Below are positions 32,901 through 39,584 of a DNA stretch of 42,842 nt, one piece after another (the stretch's first letter is position 1; each line of letters starts with the position of its first letter). A program made the position numbers and the translations under genes. This DNA is from an uncultured Bacteroidales bacterium (GTDB taxonomy: Bacteria > Bacteroidota > Bacteroidia > Bacteroidales > Paludibacteraceae): the NCBI GenBank assembly GCA_902798015.1, contig CADBVL010000003.1, forward strand, positions 1 through 42,842, written 5' to 3'. Below the pieces are notes generated by a model that worked only from the letters and a program-made list of their open reading frames with translations, made no database searches and had not been told where the DNA came from.

Positions 32901-34902
32901 ATTGAACACCGACACCTACACCGCCGATCCCGAGAGGGCTACAGGACATACCCAGTTCATCCTCGCCATCGCCCCGGACACCGTGCGCTGGACTCCTGAG
33001 CACGCCGGCAAAGCCAACTACTGGAATGACGACCATAACTGGACACCCGTCATGTACAACGCCCCCGCGGACTTCATCGCAACTGTCCCCATGGGAGATA
33101 CCAAGGTCATCATACCCGGCGTGGCGGAAGGACTGCTGCCGATCGCTTCCGAAGTGGTTGAGTTCCAAAAAGATACGCTCCATTACGGCTATGCGAAGAA
33201 TACCTGCAAGGAGATACTCTTCAAGCCGAATGCTCAGATCTTGGGTCAGGAGAAACTCGATTACAAGAAAGCGTTTGTCGATGTCCAGTTCACTACCGGC
33301 AACTGGCAGACGTTCTCGCCTGCCCTCGAGCATATCTATTCGGGCGACTTGTATATCCCGTCCGACCTCTCTACCGACAAGGACTTCCTGCCCGGCACCT
33401 TCCCTGCCGGCTCGGGATTCTCAGGCTCGAGCAACCCGCGCGTATGGCCCTATGCCTTCTACCAGGGATTCTATAACTCCGCCGTGCGCGTAGCTTTCCA
33501 GAACTCCGACGAGGAAGGTAACCCCGTGGCTTACACCACGCAACGCTCGAAGAACACCGTCGATTGGGTGCGCTCCAACGCACTCGATGTGCCCTATGTG
33601 CCGGGAGCGGCATGCGTCATCAATAGCTATGACGAGTCCGACGCGGACGGTAACAACATCGTCGTTCGACTGCCTAAACAGGAGGCAGCGTACTACGGTT
33701 TCGGTAAGAAAGGCTCAACGTATATCGCCACGAACGAGGCCATCCCGATGCAGGATGGAGGCACACCGCGTCCCGCCTTCAACGCACTCGTACATAACCT
33801 CGCTTACGACAGTACGGCCCTGCTGACTGCCGGAGGTGAAGGCATCACCTACACCCTCACGAACGAGATAGCATCTGAGATCTTCTTCTTCGGTAACCCC
33901 ACCATGTCCCTTATCGACGTATATACGCTCTGTAAGGACAACGCCGCGGTGCTGCAGCACGAAGACGGTACGCACCATTTCACCGCATACCAACTCATCA
34001 ACGGATCGAGTTATACCGTAAGAAACATCACCGGTCCCGGACAATATTTCGTTAGTCCGCAACGCGCCGTGGGATTGATTGCCAACAGCGCACAGAACGA
34101 ACTCAATATCGTCCTCAAACCCAGCGCACTCGTTGCCGTCACCGGTGAAGGTATCATCGTCGGCAGCCCGAGCATCAAGGGCGGCGCACCCAAACGCTAT
34201 GCTCGACAAGAAGAGACGGAAAACGAAGACTTGAGACAACTGTTCATCACCGCTTCGAACGAGACCGATGACGGAGTCAAGAAAGCATACCTCGTCCTCG
34301 GAGAGAAAGAAAACGCACAACGGGGCTTCCTCAAAGGCGAAGACGCTCTGTGCCTCTCCTCCGGTTTGAACTACTTCAACTACGGAGCTTTCTCTACACC
34401 GCTCTCTATGTACACCATCGCCGACAACCAGGCGCTCATGATGGATATACGCGATACCCTGAGCAACGTGCCCCTCGTCTTCTCTATGCTCAACGAGAAA
34501 TACGACTTCAGCGATTATACCATCCTCGCCTTCTCCTTCAACGGCGAATGGTCCGAACCGCTCTACCTGCACGATGCCCTCTACGGAGACAGTATCATGA
34601 TTTCCGACGGTTTGCGCATTGCTGTACGCACACCGCTGAACGACCAGATACGCTACTATATCAACGCCCATCGCGCGCCGAAAGCTACCGAGGATACCAA
34701 TATCGCTACAGGTATTGATAATAATGGTGGATTGATTAATGGTGACGCTTCGCTTAATGACGGACGAACCATCATCTACGACCTCCTTGGCCGTCGCGTG
34801 ATGATGCTCGGCGAGAATGATCTGATCACGAATGTACAACTGCCTACGGGTGTCTATATCATCCAACGAGGCAACAAGACGGAAAGGATGGTGATTAGAT
34901 GA
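26905..34902 (+). CDS. Giant T9SS-secreted surface protein (2665 residues)
   Basis: Signal peptide of about 32 residues (hydrophobic core 'TWLCLAFIISTLAGVAL', cleavage near 'RAYA'). The mature protein is a chain of beta-rich segments without catalytic motifs I recognise. Residues about 1300-1420 ('LVGNYCNPVDNSYEPEITAD', 'GSNDGTNWTRIYRYKSGKI') resemble a carbohydrate-binding or discoidin-like module; residues about 2030-2130 ('WTPEHAGKANYWNDDHNWTP') precede a region 'NTCKEILFKPNAQILGQEKL' reminiscent of T9SS cargo. The last ~75 residues are a type A sorting domain: 'IDNNGGLINGDASLNDGRTI', 'IYDLLGRRVMML', 'LPTGVYIIQRG' and the basic end 'KTERMVIR'. Thus it is likely exported by T9SS and attached outside the cell. 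Residues about 870-1085 are encoded by AT-richer DNA than the rest. It overlaps the next gene by 4 bases. Confidence 0.88.
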   Translation: MKIQHSLSAIKTWLCLAFIISTLAGVALRAYADGHKIKHEGEKGLGGGYVDDPAAVVPAGSYVTFSTVYNGKRYYLGVDTIQAKLGKDTVYAYEQPCYAAMWVVGRNWSETGAIRPDKNYSRTVKSVWLAERDGVERERFLSKGPSAAGYSPLQLLAESNATKWYTEKDERERNKYIQGFLYCISDEMGVEVNRYLAYDPVYGFGHLYGAKPAASQRVSVWDRHTGSDLIYHMTPTTISFGYDVTHDTVMQPITSQVIYYEDVDRFRSRYNHADIFARQSTPITNQTTLINPPYNLSGYFEWKSNPADEEHLDLYDGHSKMQYYTITGYDDPENPVWGWVDTTMVWARKNGFRLRDNVWYDTIYAIGKSPIDRPTARFLRKPAGGGAPTEGDYLNHNDVLYTRFTCHGQAYRDSVNVSRQIFHRDPYTTMHTAAEPNNWVFNYSKVGDNPADTAYTFIISGDYESGHVVRSVSGNEVDKYIGESGAVNIAGLPCYRDTIWTDAETPTIDHIDLYDTLRVEALNIDGTPCEWVVATYLPARNQIRVKIAPYNEDATSNRTAQIRYTYSYWHSSAKGDNVTDSRVIWITQKWKGADNAELYAFHHNGELDAKGLQAVHEKKNIIYAIPEEPLNLPLHRDHWGYYRWFNYDGAGHDKDPNYNSLWAYSVVPKNVRNTEFMPINHTTDASSRGRWDVIRDTEHPSNPQFAQDHFTKWTRTAVPAVNYPQSSTKSGKIACDVSDYYNITATGTTGVGVDLTSLTEPTLSYRQIFDIQPAKTRADQLAGVRGDGTGANWLENYTIVAPAGRAFSIQPQCPIAYRGSEEIDEEHLQYIYYFRPDPTGTVDPNMGADPGSNYDKAATYARVGKKYKAGSTLRQAKLLTASEVLAMDIDSTKKVFLVNPRRNGGYILGGNASDDKIYKQDILNSRTDTADLRHHIEDDILNAGGSYASYQLELKKTGNGVYTLRNPYNEEYLYAHKGAFGIGAGVDWGESGWQANNKDIHIDAYSSTSSSRITNIDPALVKMAMSASIIWDYSGILTAWTSDRRWSWNPWSYDEADLNLLNEGDDRAVESINQGWCFYEIIDPVVPDHFETPRWEKSTNGTTWTQVAHWDYSAGEEGKGEGISDAPGYSMTADGALHIEAGVHTTVNAPILYRLRTEHFQIANFQGQTRSADTEMLKLGGDIITEEEIERDYDIIYSLDMEHWPAPGTSDVVAYNQPFPWDFTELSYHYPLSVIPETLRVDGTEMPGKGEYAFINKFIAPSGPTTGNPGEVFECMAGAEHGYMLCVNAAGKRATIMNFDFNQLTCSGQQIYLVGNYCNPVDNSYEPEITADMEGSNDGTNWTRIYRYKSGKIPYVSSSENHWHQMALPIARERIEEYKYFRCRAEISGGSQQNAHLLIDRLRFIEKDRAFSVFQNKANCVREDSVVALIRINYQAAPELYQPGKLVAYQFQMWKDTANGGAGGYVPMLASKSDGAGGYIALDETTVPKLQVFPGYVKDGFTAKESVEQPSLKSLKGYDYGYVLIPESDYDPSASDAPAGQSALRGALIDQALTKLGITGEAAALRKAQFLDETGNVRPFEEVIAHDYNDWGTIEFGEIKTAHIKSFVKVDDTWLLYIVCRLPVTQTDNNTFRVGVTIMDNLNDKPTFADDNCATFRILKVKQTTSLLLDGEAWPNYSREEIEADPDDDKTLLPANETYRASIKLTVKDLVGIYPTTNPRCKFDLLHAADSVRPNTAAGNLAFLRRYGCTRDQFIDDMEAFRIDDERNVMRDITDWNLVTPEMFTYTGRTPQVATEIYNRLNHLIRDLHVLELGLDYRDIYMGDKADSWFYLLPIPATGLFDVNRSASSLPDTTMNASVCNDTLWLQLHSQLPDAKLRFGYDSRVGDTYVVPVIRASKSEANGEDGKRLTIRIAESWCDPTHTVVIGKDSTELIGSNDPAWTGMQTFKYHQYKDMDGRKPSEYTYYAKGDTMQLTPAAVNNIALKAGYWYQFRTAFFAALNTDTYTADPERATGHTQFILAIAPDTVRWTPEHAGKANYWNDDHNWTPVMYNAPADFIATVPMGDTKVIIPGVAEGLLPIASEVVEFQKDTLHYGYAKNTCKEILFKPNAQILGQEKLDYKKAFVDVQFTTGNWQTFSPALEHIYSGDLYIPSDLSTDKDFLPGTFPAGSGFSGSSNPRVWPYAFYQGFYNSAVRVAFQNSDEEGNPVAYTTQRSKNTVDWVRSNALDVPYVPGAACVINSYDESDADGNNIVVRLPKQEAAYYGFGKKGSTYIATNEAIPMQDGGTPRPAFNALVHNLAYDSTALLTAGGEGITYTLTNEIASEIFFFGNPTMSLIDVYTLCKDNAAVLQHEDGTHHFTAYQLINGSSYTVRNITGPGQYFVSPQRAVGLIANSAQNELNIVLKPSALVAVTGEGIIVGSPSIKGGAPKRYARQEETENEDLRQLFITASNETDDGVKKAYLVLGEKENAQRGFLKGEDALCLSSGLNYFNYGAFSTPLSMYTIADNQALMMDIRDTLSNVPLVFSMLNEKYDFSDYTILAFSFNGEWSEPLYLHDALYGDSIMISDGLRIAVRTPLNDQIRYYINAHRAPKATEDTNIATGIDNNGGLINGDASLNDGRTIIYDLLGRRVMMLGENDLITNVQLPTGVYIIQRGNKTERMVIR

Positions 34903-35321
34903 GGAAAATAATAGGTATCATAGTTTGTTTATGGGTAGCAACGCGCCTCTTCGCCGTTGACTATCAGCCCTTTGCGTACAGCGCTCCGACTACGGAGTTC
35001 CGCTCTACCTCGGCTTATACGGCTTCGACGAACGCCCTCCCGGCCACTACGGCCCGGGTAGGCTCCACCTCGTCCTTCTCCACTATCAGCACGTCGAATT
35101 TCCAGACGCTCAATAGCGAAGGAGGACTGTGTTACCAGCCGAGCGCAACGGTCAACAGAGCACGCAAAGGACGTCCTACCGAAGACGAAGGAGGGGACGG
35201 AGACAACGCCATCGGTGAATACGATCTCCACTCACCCGTCGGAGAGACACCCTTCATCCTCTTCGCCCTCCTCGCAGTGCTCTACATTGGCTGGCGTCGC
35301 ATGGCTAAAGTGAAAGAGTGA
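34899..35321 (+). CDS. Small secreted tail-anchored protein
   Basis: A 140-residue protein overlapping the giant gene by ATGA. Signal peptide of about 19 residues ('MRKIIGIIVCLWVATRLFA'), a Ser/Thr/Ala-rich low-complexity middle (about 20-85), a charged Gly/Asp/Glu stretch ('GRPTEDEGGDGDNAIGEYD'), then 'HSPVGETPFILFALLAVLYIGW' forming a hydrophobic helix capped by 'RRMAKVKE'. The signal peptide, stiff low-complexity stalk and C-terminal helix with basic residues resemble sortase- or PGF/VPEP-type tail layouts, but the outlier motif 'PVGETPF' is not one I can assign. From memory, similar short ORFs follow large T9SS proteins in Bacteroidales. Function unknown; tight coupling suggests it assists or partners the giant protein. 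Confidence 0.75.
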   Translation: MRKIIGIIVCLWVATRLFAVDYQPFAYSAPTTEFRSTSAYTASTNALPATTARVGSTSSFSTISTSNFQTLNSEGGLCYQPSATVNRARKGRPTEDEGGDGDNAIGEYDLHSPVGETPFILFALLAVLYIGWRRMAKVKE

Positions 35322-35398
35322 AAGAGCTCGCGCAATAATGTGCGAGAAGGGAAAGATGAGAGGAAAGATGAAAGGAAAAATGAATTTGAGTAGGCATT

Positions 35399-35453
35399 GC
35401 CTCTGACTCGCCTCTGACTTGCCTCTGACTCGCCTCTTACTTGCCTCCGATAT
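35399..35453. repeat. Array of five 11-bp units
   Basis: GCCTCTGACTC, GCCTCTGACTT, GCCTCTGACTC, GCCTCTTACTT, GCCTCCGATAT, contiguous, period exactly 11. Lead-in TAGGCATTGCCTCTGA (35391-35406) is shared with the array at 12245. It sits 78 bases after the small tail-anchored gene and 136 bases before the rpsO promoter. Confidence 0.9.
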
Positions 35454-35588
35454 CTATTTTGTATCGTGATGATTTTGAGCGTTTTAGCAATTCGCACCAG
35501 ACAGAGACAGTTTACCAGCCGAACGCGCAGCCTGAATAAGAAGAAAAAACATAAAAAACACCTCTCTCGCAAAAAAAATGCTGAAAAA

Positions 35589-35620
35589 TTTGCGTATGTC
35601 GAGAAAAAGCAGTACTTTTG
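35589..35620 (+). promoter_or_regulatory. Bacteroidetes-type promoter for rpsO
   Basis: TTTGCG at 35589-35594 and TACTTTTG at 35613-35620, followed by CAGCCGCTTTC. Spacer end AAAAAGCAG and downstream region match the two tRNA promoters at 3095 and 5828. The 397 bases between 35321 and 35719 otherwise hold AG-rich short repeats (35312-35390), the 11-bp array and the rpsO leader. Confidence 0.88.
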
Positions 35621-35651
35621 CAGCCGCTTTCAATGGAAAGCATAAGTAATC

Positions 35652-35688
35652 CGGCGAAGTTGCGATCCTCGTGATGCTCCTTCTGCCG
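35652..35688 (+). promoter_or_regulatory. Possible rpsO leader structure
   Basis: CGGCGAAG (35652-35659) pairs with CTTC-T-GCCG (35680-35688, one bulged T), and inside it GC-AT bases can pair around CCTCGTG. It lies in the ~90-base leader of rpsO. S15 commonly regulates its own mRNA through leader structures, so an autoregulatory site is plausible; not demonstrated. Confidence 0.4.
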
Positions 35689-35718
35689 ACATGGTAAAAC
35701 TAAAAAATATTGCACGTC

Positions 35719-35988
35719 ATGTATTTGACTTCTGAGAAAAAAGCTGAACTTTTTGCCAAGTATGGCAAAGATGCCAAGAACACCGGCTCCGCTGAGAGCC
35801 AAATCGCTCTGTTCACCTTCCGTATCAACCACCTCACCGAGCACCTCAAGGAAAACCGTAAGGACTTCGGTACAGAGCGCGCGCTGACCGCTCTCGTCGG
35901 TAAACGCCGCCGTATGTTGGATTACCTCAAGGCGAAAGACATCGAGCGCTACCGCGCTATCATCAAAGAGCTCGGCATCCGTAAGTAA
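35719..35988 (+). CDS. rpsO: 30S ribosomal protein S15
   Basis: An 89-residue protein of normal S15 length, starting 'MYLTSEKKAELFAKYGKDAK' and continuing 'NTGSAESQIALFTFRINHLT', 'EHLKENRKDFGTERALTALV' and 'GKRRRMLDYLKAKDIERYRA', all standard S15 sequence that binds the 16S rRNA central domain. The ATG at 35719 is chosen over a TTG three codons upstream because it gives the conserved N-terminus. It is a single-gene transcription unit between the promoter at 35589 and the terminator at 36041. Confidence 0.97.
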   Translation: MYLTSEKKAELFAKYGKDAKNTGSAESQIALFTFRINHLTEHLKENRKDFGTERALTALVGKRRRMLDYLKAKDIERYRAIIKELGIRK

Positions 35989-36040
35989 GCTTGCATTGCT
36001 CTCCCCCATGGCAATAGTTACTATTCCTCCGGGGAACCCG

Positions 36041-36066
36041 AAGAGCCCGCTTGGGCTCTTTTTTTT
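36041..36066 (+). terminator. Rho-independent terminator of rpsO
   Basis: AAGAGCCC-GCTT-GGGCTCTT with an immediately following run of T. A textbook terminator about 55 bases after the rpsO stop. Confidence 0.93.
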
Positions 36067-36074
36067 ATTTTTTA

Positions 36075-36106
36075 TTTGCATATATCAAAAAAAAGTTGTA
36101 ACTTTG
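36075..36106 (+). promoter_or_regulatory. Bacteroidetes-type promoter for TPM gene and operon
   Basis: TTTGCA at 36075-36080 and TAACTTTG at 36099-36106. The -7 lies in the perfect inverted repeat AACTTTGC-AGC-GCAAAGTT (36100-36118). The leader is only about 15 bases. Confidence 0.85.
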
Positions 36107-36127
36107 CAGCGCAAAGTTCGTACGCGT

Positions 36128-37048
36128 ATGCGCAAGTGGTTCGTTTTCATAGCTCTGTTCCTGGCGATGTCGCTCCAAGCGGCCGTCTATACGCCTGCGT
36201 CCGTTCCGGACCCTAAGAGGCAGGGACAGGCGTTCTATGTAGCTAACCCCGACGCCATCCTCCCGGACTCCAGCGTAGCCTGGCTCAACGACTGCGCCGC
36301 GCGCCTCGAGAGCGCTACGCGCGTAGAGCTGTGCATCGTCGCGCTCGAGTCCATCGGAGAGAGCGAAGCCTTCGATTTTGCGTACGAACTATTCCAGCGT
36401 TGGGGACTGGGACGCGAGGGGCAGAACACCGGCGTGCTCATCCTCTTCGTGCTCGACAGCCATGACATACGCATCATGACCGGCGTGGGTATCGAAGGTG
36501 TGCTCACGGACGCGCAGTGCTCGAAGATCATCCGCGACGACATGACCCCCGCCTTCCGCGCCGGACAATACGGCGACGGACTCTGTCTCGGCGCACTGCG
36601 TATATACGAGATATGCACCGACGGAGAAGCGCCTGAAGAACTGCTATCCATCCGCTCTGTTACCAACAGGGGCGAGTACGGCGAAGACGACCTGACGGAC
36701 GCTGAACTCATGGGCATCATCGGGGTCTTCACGGGCCTCTTCATCCTGATCGCCTTCATCCTCTATTGGACATCCGTCAAGCGCTGCCCAAAATGCGGCA
36801 AACGCCGTGCACACGCTACGCGTGAACAAGTCCTCATCGCCGCTACCTACGCATCCGCGGGACAAGGACTGCGCACCTACTGCTGCCGTAACTGCGGCAA
36901 CACCTTCAACGTCACCTTCGTCATCCCGAGACGCCAGCGGACCGTCTATGTCTCCGGCGGCGGACGCAGCGGAATGGGCGGTTTCGGAGGAGGCGGCTCC
37001 TGGGGAGGAGGTTCCACCTTCGGCGGAGGAGCCGGAGGGAAATGGTGA
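36128..37048 (+). CDS. TPM-domain membrane protein (YgcG-like)
   Basis: A 306-residue protein. The ATG at 36128 follows the promoter and gives a signal peptide 'MRKWFVFIALFLAMSLQAA'; the longer frame upstream crosses the rpsO terminator. Residues about 35-175 form a TPM (Psb32/YgcG) domain: 'DSSVAWLNDCAARLESATRV', 'FDFAYELFQRWGLGREGQNT', 'GVLILFVLDSHDIRIMTGVG', 'GALRIYEI'. A transmembrane helix follows at about 198-220, then a zinc-ribbon-like segment with 'CPKCGKRR' and 'CCRNCGNTF', and a Gly/Ser-rich tail 'GGFGGGGSWGGGSTFGGGAG'. TPM proteins often pair with LemA, which is the next gene; both are membrane proteins of unclear role. Confidence 0.88.
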   Translation: MRKWFVFIALFLAMSLQAAVYTPASVPDPKRQGQAFYVANPDAILPDSSVAWLNDCAARLESATRVELCIVALESIGESEAFDFAYELFQRWGLGREGQNTGVLILFVLDSHDIRIMTGVGIEGVLTDAQCSKIIRDDMTPAFRAGQYGDGLCLGALRIYEICTDGEAPEELLSIRSVTNRGEYGEDDLTDAELMGIIGVFTGLFILIAFILYWTSVKRCPKCGKRRAHATREQVLIAATYASAGQGLRTYCCRNCGNTFNVTFVIPRRQRTVYVSGGGRSGMGGFGGGGSWGGGSTFGGGAGGKW

Positions 37049-37057
37049 GTGAACGAA

Positions 37058-37090
37058 AGCCTACCCCTGACCCCTCTCTGAAGGGAAGGG
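37058..37090 (+). repeat. REP-like palindromic repeat (copy d)
   Basis: AGCCTACCCCTGACCCC followed by TCTCTGAAGGGAAGGG. Same family as 8685, 8850, 13749 and 41390. Confidence 0.8.
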
Positions 37091-37100
37091 AATTGGGGCA

Positions 37101-37130
37101 ACGAGTGAACGAATGAACGAGTGAACGAAT
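37101..37130 (+). repeat. 8-bp tandem repeat ACGAGTGA/ACGAATGA
   Basis: ACGAGTGA, ACGAATGA, ACGAGTGA, ACGAAT. Same unit, in another phase, as the repeat over the radA stop at 17983. It ends about 20 bases before the lemA start. Confidence 0.82.
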
Positions 37131-37149
37131 ATTTTAAATTTTTAATTAT

Positions 37150-37737
37150 ATGAAAAGAGCATTACCTTGGATTGTCGTTTTAGGTATTCTGGCAATCATC
37201 GCCCTTTGGGTCGCTAATGTGTACAACAGTTTCGTGGCAGCGGAAGAGGAAGTAGAGTCCGCTTGGTCGCAAGTAGAGAACCAATATCAGCGTCGTGCCG
37301 ACCTGGTTCCTAACCTCGTGGCTACCGTCAAGGGTTATGCGGCACATGAGAGCGAGACGCTGCAAGGTGTGGTTGACGCCCGCGCACGCGCTACGCAGAT
37401 CACCATCGACCCCGCTACCGCTACACCGGAACAACTAGCTGCTTTCCAGGCTGCACAAGGCGAACTGTGGACAGCCATCGGCAAACTGCTCGCGATTGCA
37501 GAGAACTACCCGGACCTGAAGGCCAACGAGAACTTCCGCGACCTGCAGACACAACTCGAAGGAACGGAGAACCGTATCACCATCGCACGCCAGCTCTTCA
37601 ACGAATCGGCTCGTAACTACAACACCCGCATCCGCCGCTTCCCGAACAACATCATCGCCGGCGCCTTCGGATTTGAGAAGAAACCGTATTTCGAAGCTGA
37701 AGAAGGGGCTAACAAAGCACCGAAAGTGGAGTTTTGA
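37150..37737 (+). CDS. lemA: LemA family membrane protein
   Basis: A 195-residue protein with one N-terminal transmembrane helix ('ALPWIVVLGILAIIALWVAN') and a helical periplasmic or extracytoplasmic domain. Family signatures are 'YNSFVAAEEEVESAWSQVEN', 'QYQRRADLVPNLVATVKGYA', 'ENYPDLKANENFRDLQTQLE', 'GTENRITIARQLFNESARNY' and 'YNTRIRRFPNNIIAGAFGF'. Length matches LemA proteins. Function is not established. It belongs with the TPM gene upstream; the hflX start overlaps its stop by 4 bases. Confidence 0.95.
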   Translation: MKRALPWIVVLGILAIIALWVANVYNSFVAAEEEVESAWSQVENQYQRRADLVPNLVATVKGYAAHESETLQGVVDARARATQITIDPATATPEQLAAFQAAQGELWTAIGKLLAIAENYPDLKANENFRDLQTQLEGTENRITIARQLFNESARNYNTRIRRFPNNIIAGAFGFEKKPYFEAEEGANKAPKVEF

Positions 37738-38993
37738 TAGAGATCAAGCCTTATATAGAGCACGCGGTGCTGGTGGGACTGATAACGCCTAACCAACCCG
37801 AAGACCGGACCAAAGAATATCTGGACGAACTGGCGTTTCTGGCAGACACCCACGGCATTGTGCCCGTCAAGCGCTTCACGCAACGACTCGACCAACCCAA
37901 TACCGCCACCTATGTCGGAGAAGGCAAACTCGAGGAGATAAGGCAATTCATTGTCGAGAGAGAAGGGTCAAAAGACGAGAGTCGGGAGCCGATAGATGTC
38001 GTGATCTTCGATGACGAGTTGAGCCCGCGACAAATACGTAACCTCGAGAAAGCGATTAACCATCGCGAGAAACATCCGGCGAACGTACGTGTGATAGACC
38101 GCACGATATTGATCCTTGAGATCTTCCTGCAGCGGGCGCAGACCTCATACGCCAAGACGCAGGTCGAGATGGCGCACCTTCAGTATATGCTGCCGCGCTT
38201 GACGCGTATGTGGTCGCACCTCGACAGGCAGCGAGGCGGAGGAGGTACCAACCGCGGTATGGGTGAGACCCAGATAGAGGCCGACAAACGAGTCATCGGA
38301 CAACGTATTGCCTTGCTGCGCGAACAACTCAAGACCATCGACAAACAGATGGCCACCCAACGGCAACACCGCGGTAAGATGGTACGCGTAGCGCTCGTCG
38401 GATACACCAACGTAGGCAAGTCCACCCTGATGAACCTGCTCTCCAAATCCGAGGTGTTCGCGGAGAACAAACTGTTCGCCACCCTTGACACCACCGTGCG
38501 CAAGGTGACGATAGAGAACCTGCCGTTCCTCCTGTCCGACACCGTCGGCTTCATCCGCAAACTGCCGCACCACCTCGTGGAGTCCTTCAAATCGACGCTG
38601 GACGAAGTGCGCGAAGCCGACCTGCTGGTACACGTGGTCGATATCTCCCACCCGAACTTCGAAGAGCAGTACGAGGTGGTGGAACAGACGATAAGGGAGA
38701 TAACAGCCTCCAAGGAGATACCGGAGATAGTGGTGTTCAATAAGATCGATAGCTTCTCGTATATCCCCAAAGAGGAAGACGACCTCACCCCGATGCAGCG
38801 GGAGAACTATTCCCTGGCGGAGCTGCAAAAGACGTGGATGGCGCGGCTGGGAGAAGACTGCATCTTCATCTCCGCGAAAAACAAAGAGAACATAGACGCA
38901 TTGCGTGCGCTACTATACGACCGTATAAAAGCTATTCACGTGAAGCGCTACCCATATAATGACTTTTTATTCCAGCATTATGAAAACGATTGA
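37734..38993 (+). CDS. hflX: GTPase HflX (ribosome-associated)
   Basis: A 419-residue protein. The N-terminal domain reads 'HAVLVGLITPNQPEDRTKEY' then 'LDELAFLADTHGIVPVKRFT'; the helical linker contains 'GGGGTNRGMGETQIEADKRV', the HflX glycine-rich motif. The G domain has G1 'GYTNVGKST', G2/G3 'TLDTTVRKVTIENLPFLLSD' with 'DTVGFIRKLP', and G4 'NKID'. HflX splits or rescues ribosomes under stress. The start is TTG at 37734, overlapping the lemA TGA; no ATG is available before the conserved N-terminus, so coupling to lemA is likely. It overlaps the start of hpt. Confidence 0.95.
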   Translation: MIEIKPYIEHAVLVGLITPNQPEDRTKEYLDELAFLADTHGIVPVKRFTQRLDQPNTATYVGEGKLEEIRQFIVEREGSKDESREPIDVVIFDDELSPRQIRNLEKAINHREKHPANVRVIDRTILILEIFLQRAQTSYAKTQVEMAHLQYMLPRLTRMWSHLDRQRGGGGTNRGMGETQIEADKRVIGQRIALLREQLKTIDKQMATQRQHRGKMVRVALVGYTNVGKSTLMNLLSKSEVFAENKLFATLDTTVRKVTIENLPFLLSDTVGFIRKLPHHLVESFKSTLDEVREADLLVHVVDISHPNFEEQYEVVEQTIREITASKEIPEIVVFNKIDSFSYIPKEEDDLTPMQRENYSLAELQKTWMARLGEDCIFISAKNKENIDALRALLYDRIKAIHVKRYPYNDFLFQHYEND

Positions 38994-39525
38994 CGAACAA
39001 GGCTATCATTTTGAAGAATGGCTGCAACCGGCTCAAATTGCAAAAGATGTTGCACAAGTAGCAGAACGCATCAGTGCCGACTATGCGGATAAAGAACCGC
39101 TCTTCGTGGTCGTACTCAACGGCGCATTTGTCTTTGCTGCCGATTTGCTGCGCGCACTCAAAGGCGTGCGCTGCGAGGTGACATTCATCCGCGTCAGTTC
39201 CTATTGGGGAATGTCCACTACCGGACAACTCGAGTTCATCGTGCCCCTGCAGCAAGTGGTCGATAACCGCGATGTGGTCATCATCGAAGATATAGTGGAC
39301 ACCGGACTGACCATCCATCAACTGAAGGCGCACCTCCGTGCCCGAGGCGCATCCACCATACGCGTGGCTGCCATGCTCTTCAAACCCGGTAAACTGGAGT
39401 ACAACGACGCTAAACCCGACTACATCGGACATGAATTGACGGACGAGTTCGTCATCGGTTATGGACTCGACTTTGACGGCTTCCTACGCAACCTGCCGTC
39501 TGTCTATAAAGTCAAAGAGTCGTAA
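38980..39525 (+). CDS. hpt: Hypoxanthine phosphoribosyltransferase
   Basis: A 181-residue purine salvage enzyme. I choose the ATG at 38980 ('MKTIDEQGYHFEEWLQPAQI') since it gives the usual length; another ATG lies 21 bases upstream inside hflX. Motifs: 'LFVVVLNGAFVFAADLLRAL' (PPi loop), 'VTFIRVSSYWGMSTTGQLEF' (flexible loop, S-Y pair), 'VVIIEDIVDTGLTIHQL' (PRPP-binding motif EDIVDTGLT) and 'DEFVIGYGLDFDGFLRNLP' (purine loop and C-terminus). Converts hypoxanthine or guanine with PRPP to IMP or GMP. Overlaps the hflX stop by 14 bases, so it belongs to the TPM-lemA-hflX operon. Confidence 0.95.
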   Translation: MKTIDEQGYHFEEWLQPAQIAKDVAQVAERISADYADKEPLFVVVLNGAFVFAADLLRALKGVRCEVTFIRVSSYWGMSTTGQLEFIVPLQQVVDNRDVVIIEDIVDTGLTIHQLKAHLRARGASTIRVAAMLFKPGKLEYNDAKPDYIGHELTDEFVIGYGLDFDGFLRNLPSVYKVKES

Positions 39526-39546
39526 TAACGTAATTTCGTAATAACG
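39522..39546 (+). repeat. CGTAATAACG short repeat after hpt
   Basis: CGTAATAACG occurs twice, separated by TAATTT, directly over and after the hpt stop. Another junction-located short repeat. Confidence 0.65.
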
Positions 39547-39584
39547 AATCATTTACCAAATAACAATATAAAATTTTAACTACC

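Noticed and set aside
31768..33333. 521-residue open frame on the minus strand inside the giant gene
   Set aside because: It mirrors the codon bias of the plus-strand gene, lacks any recognisable domain or promoter, and the plus-strand frame has a signal peptide and sorting domain.
35399..35453. CRISPR array
   Set aside because: Units are 11 bases and contiguous, with no spacers and no cas genes.
35996..36127. Upstream extension of the TPM-domain protein
   Set aside because: It crosses the rpsO terminator and the promoter; the ATG at 36128 gives a signal peptide right after the promoter.
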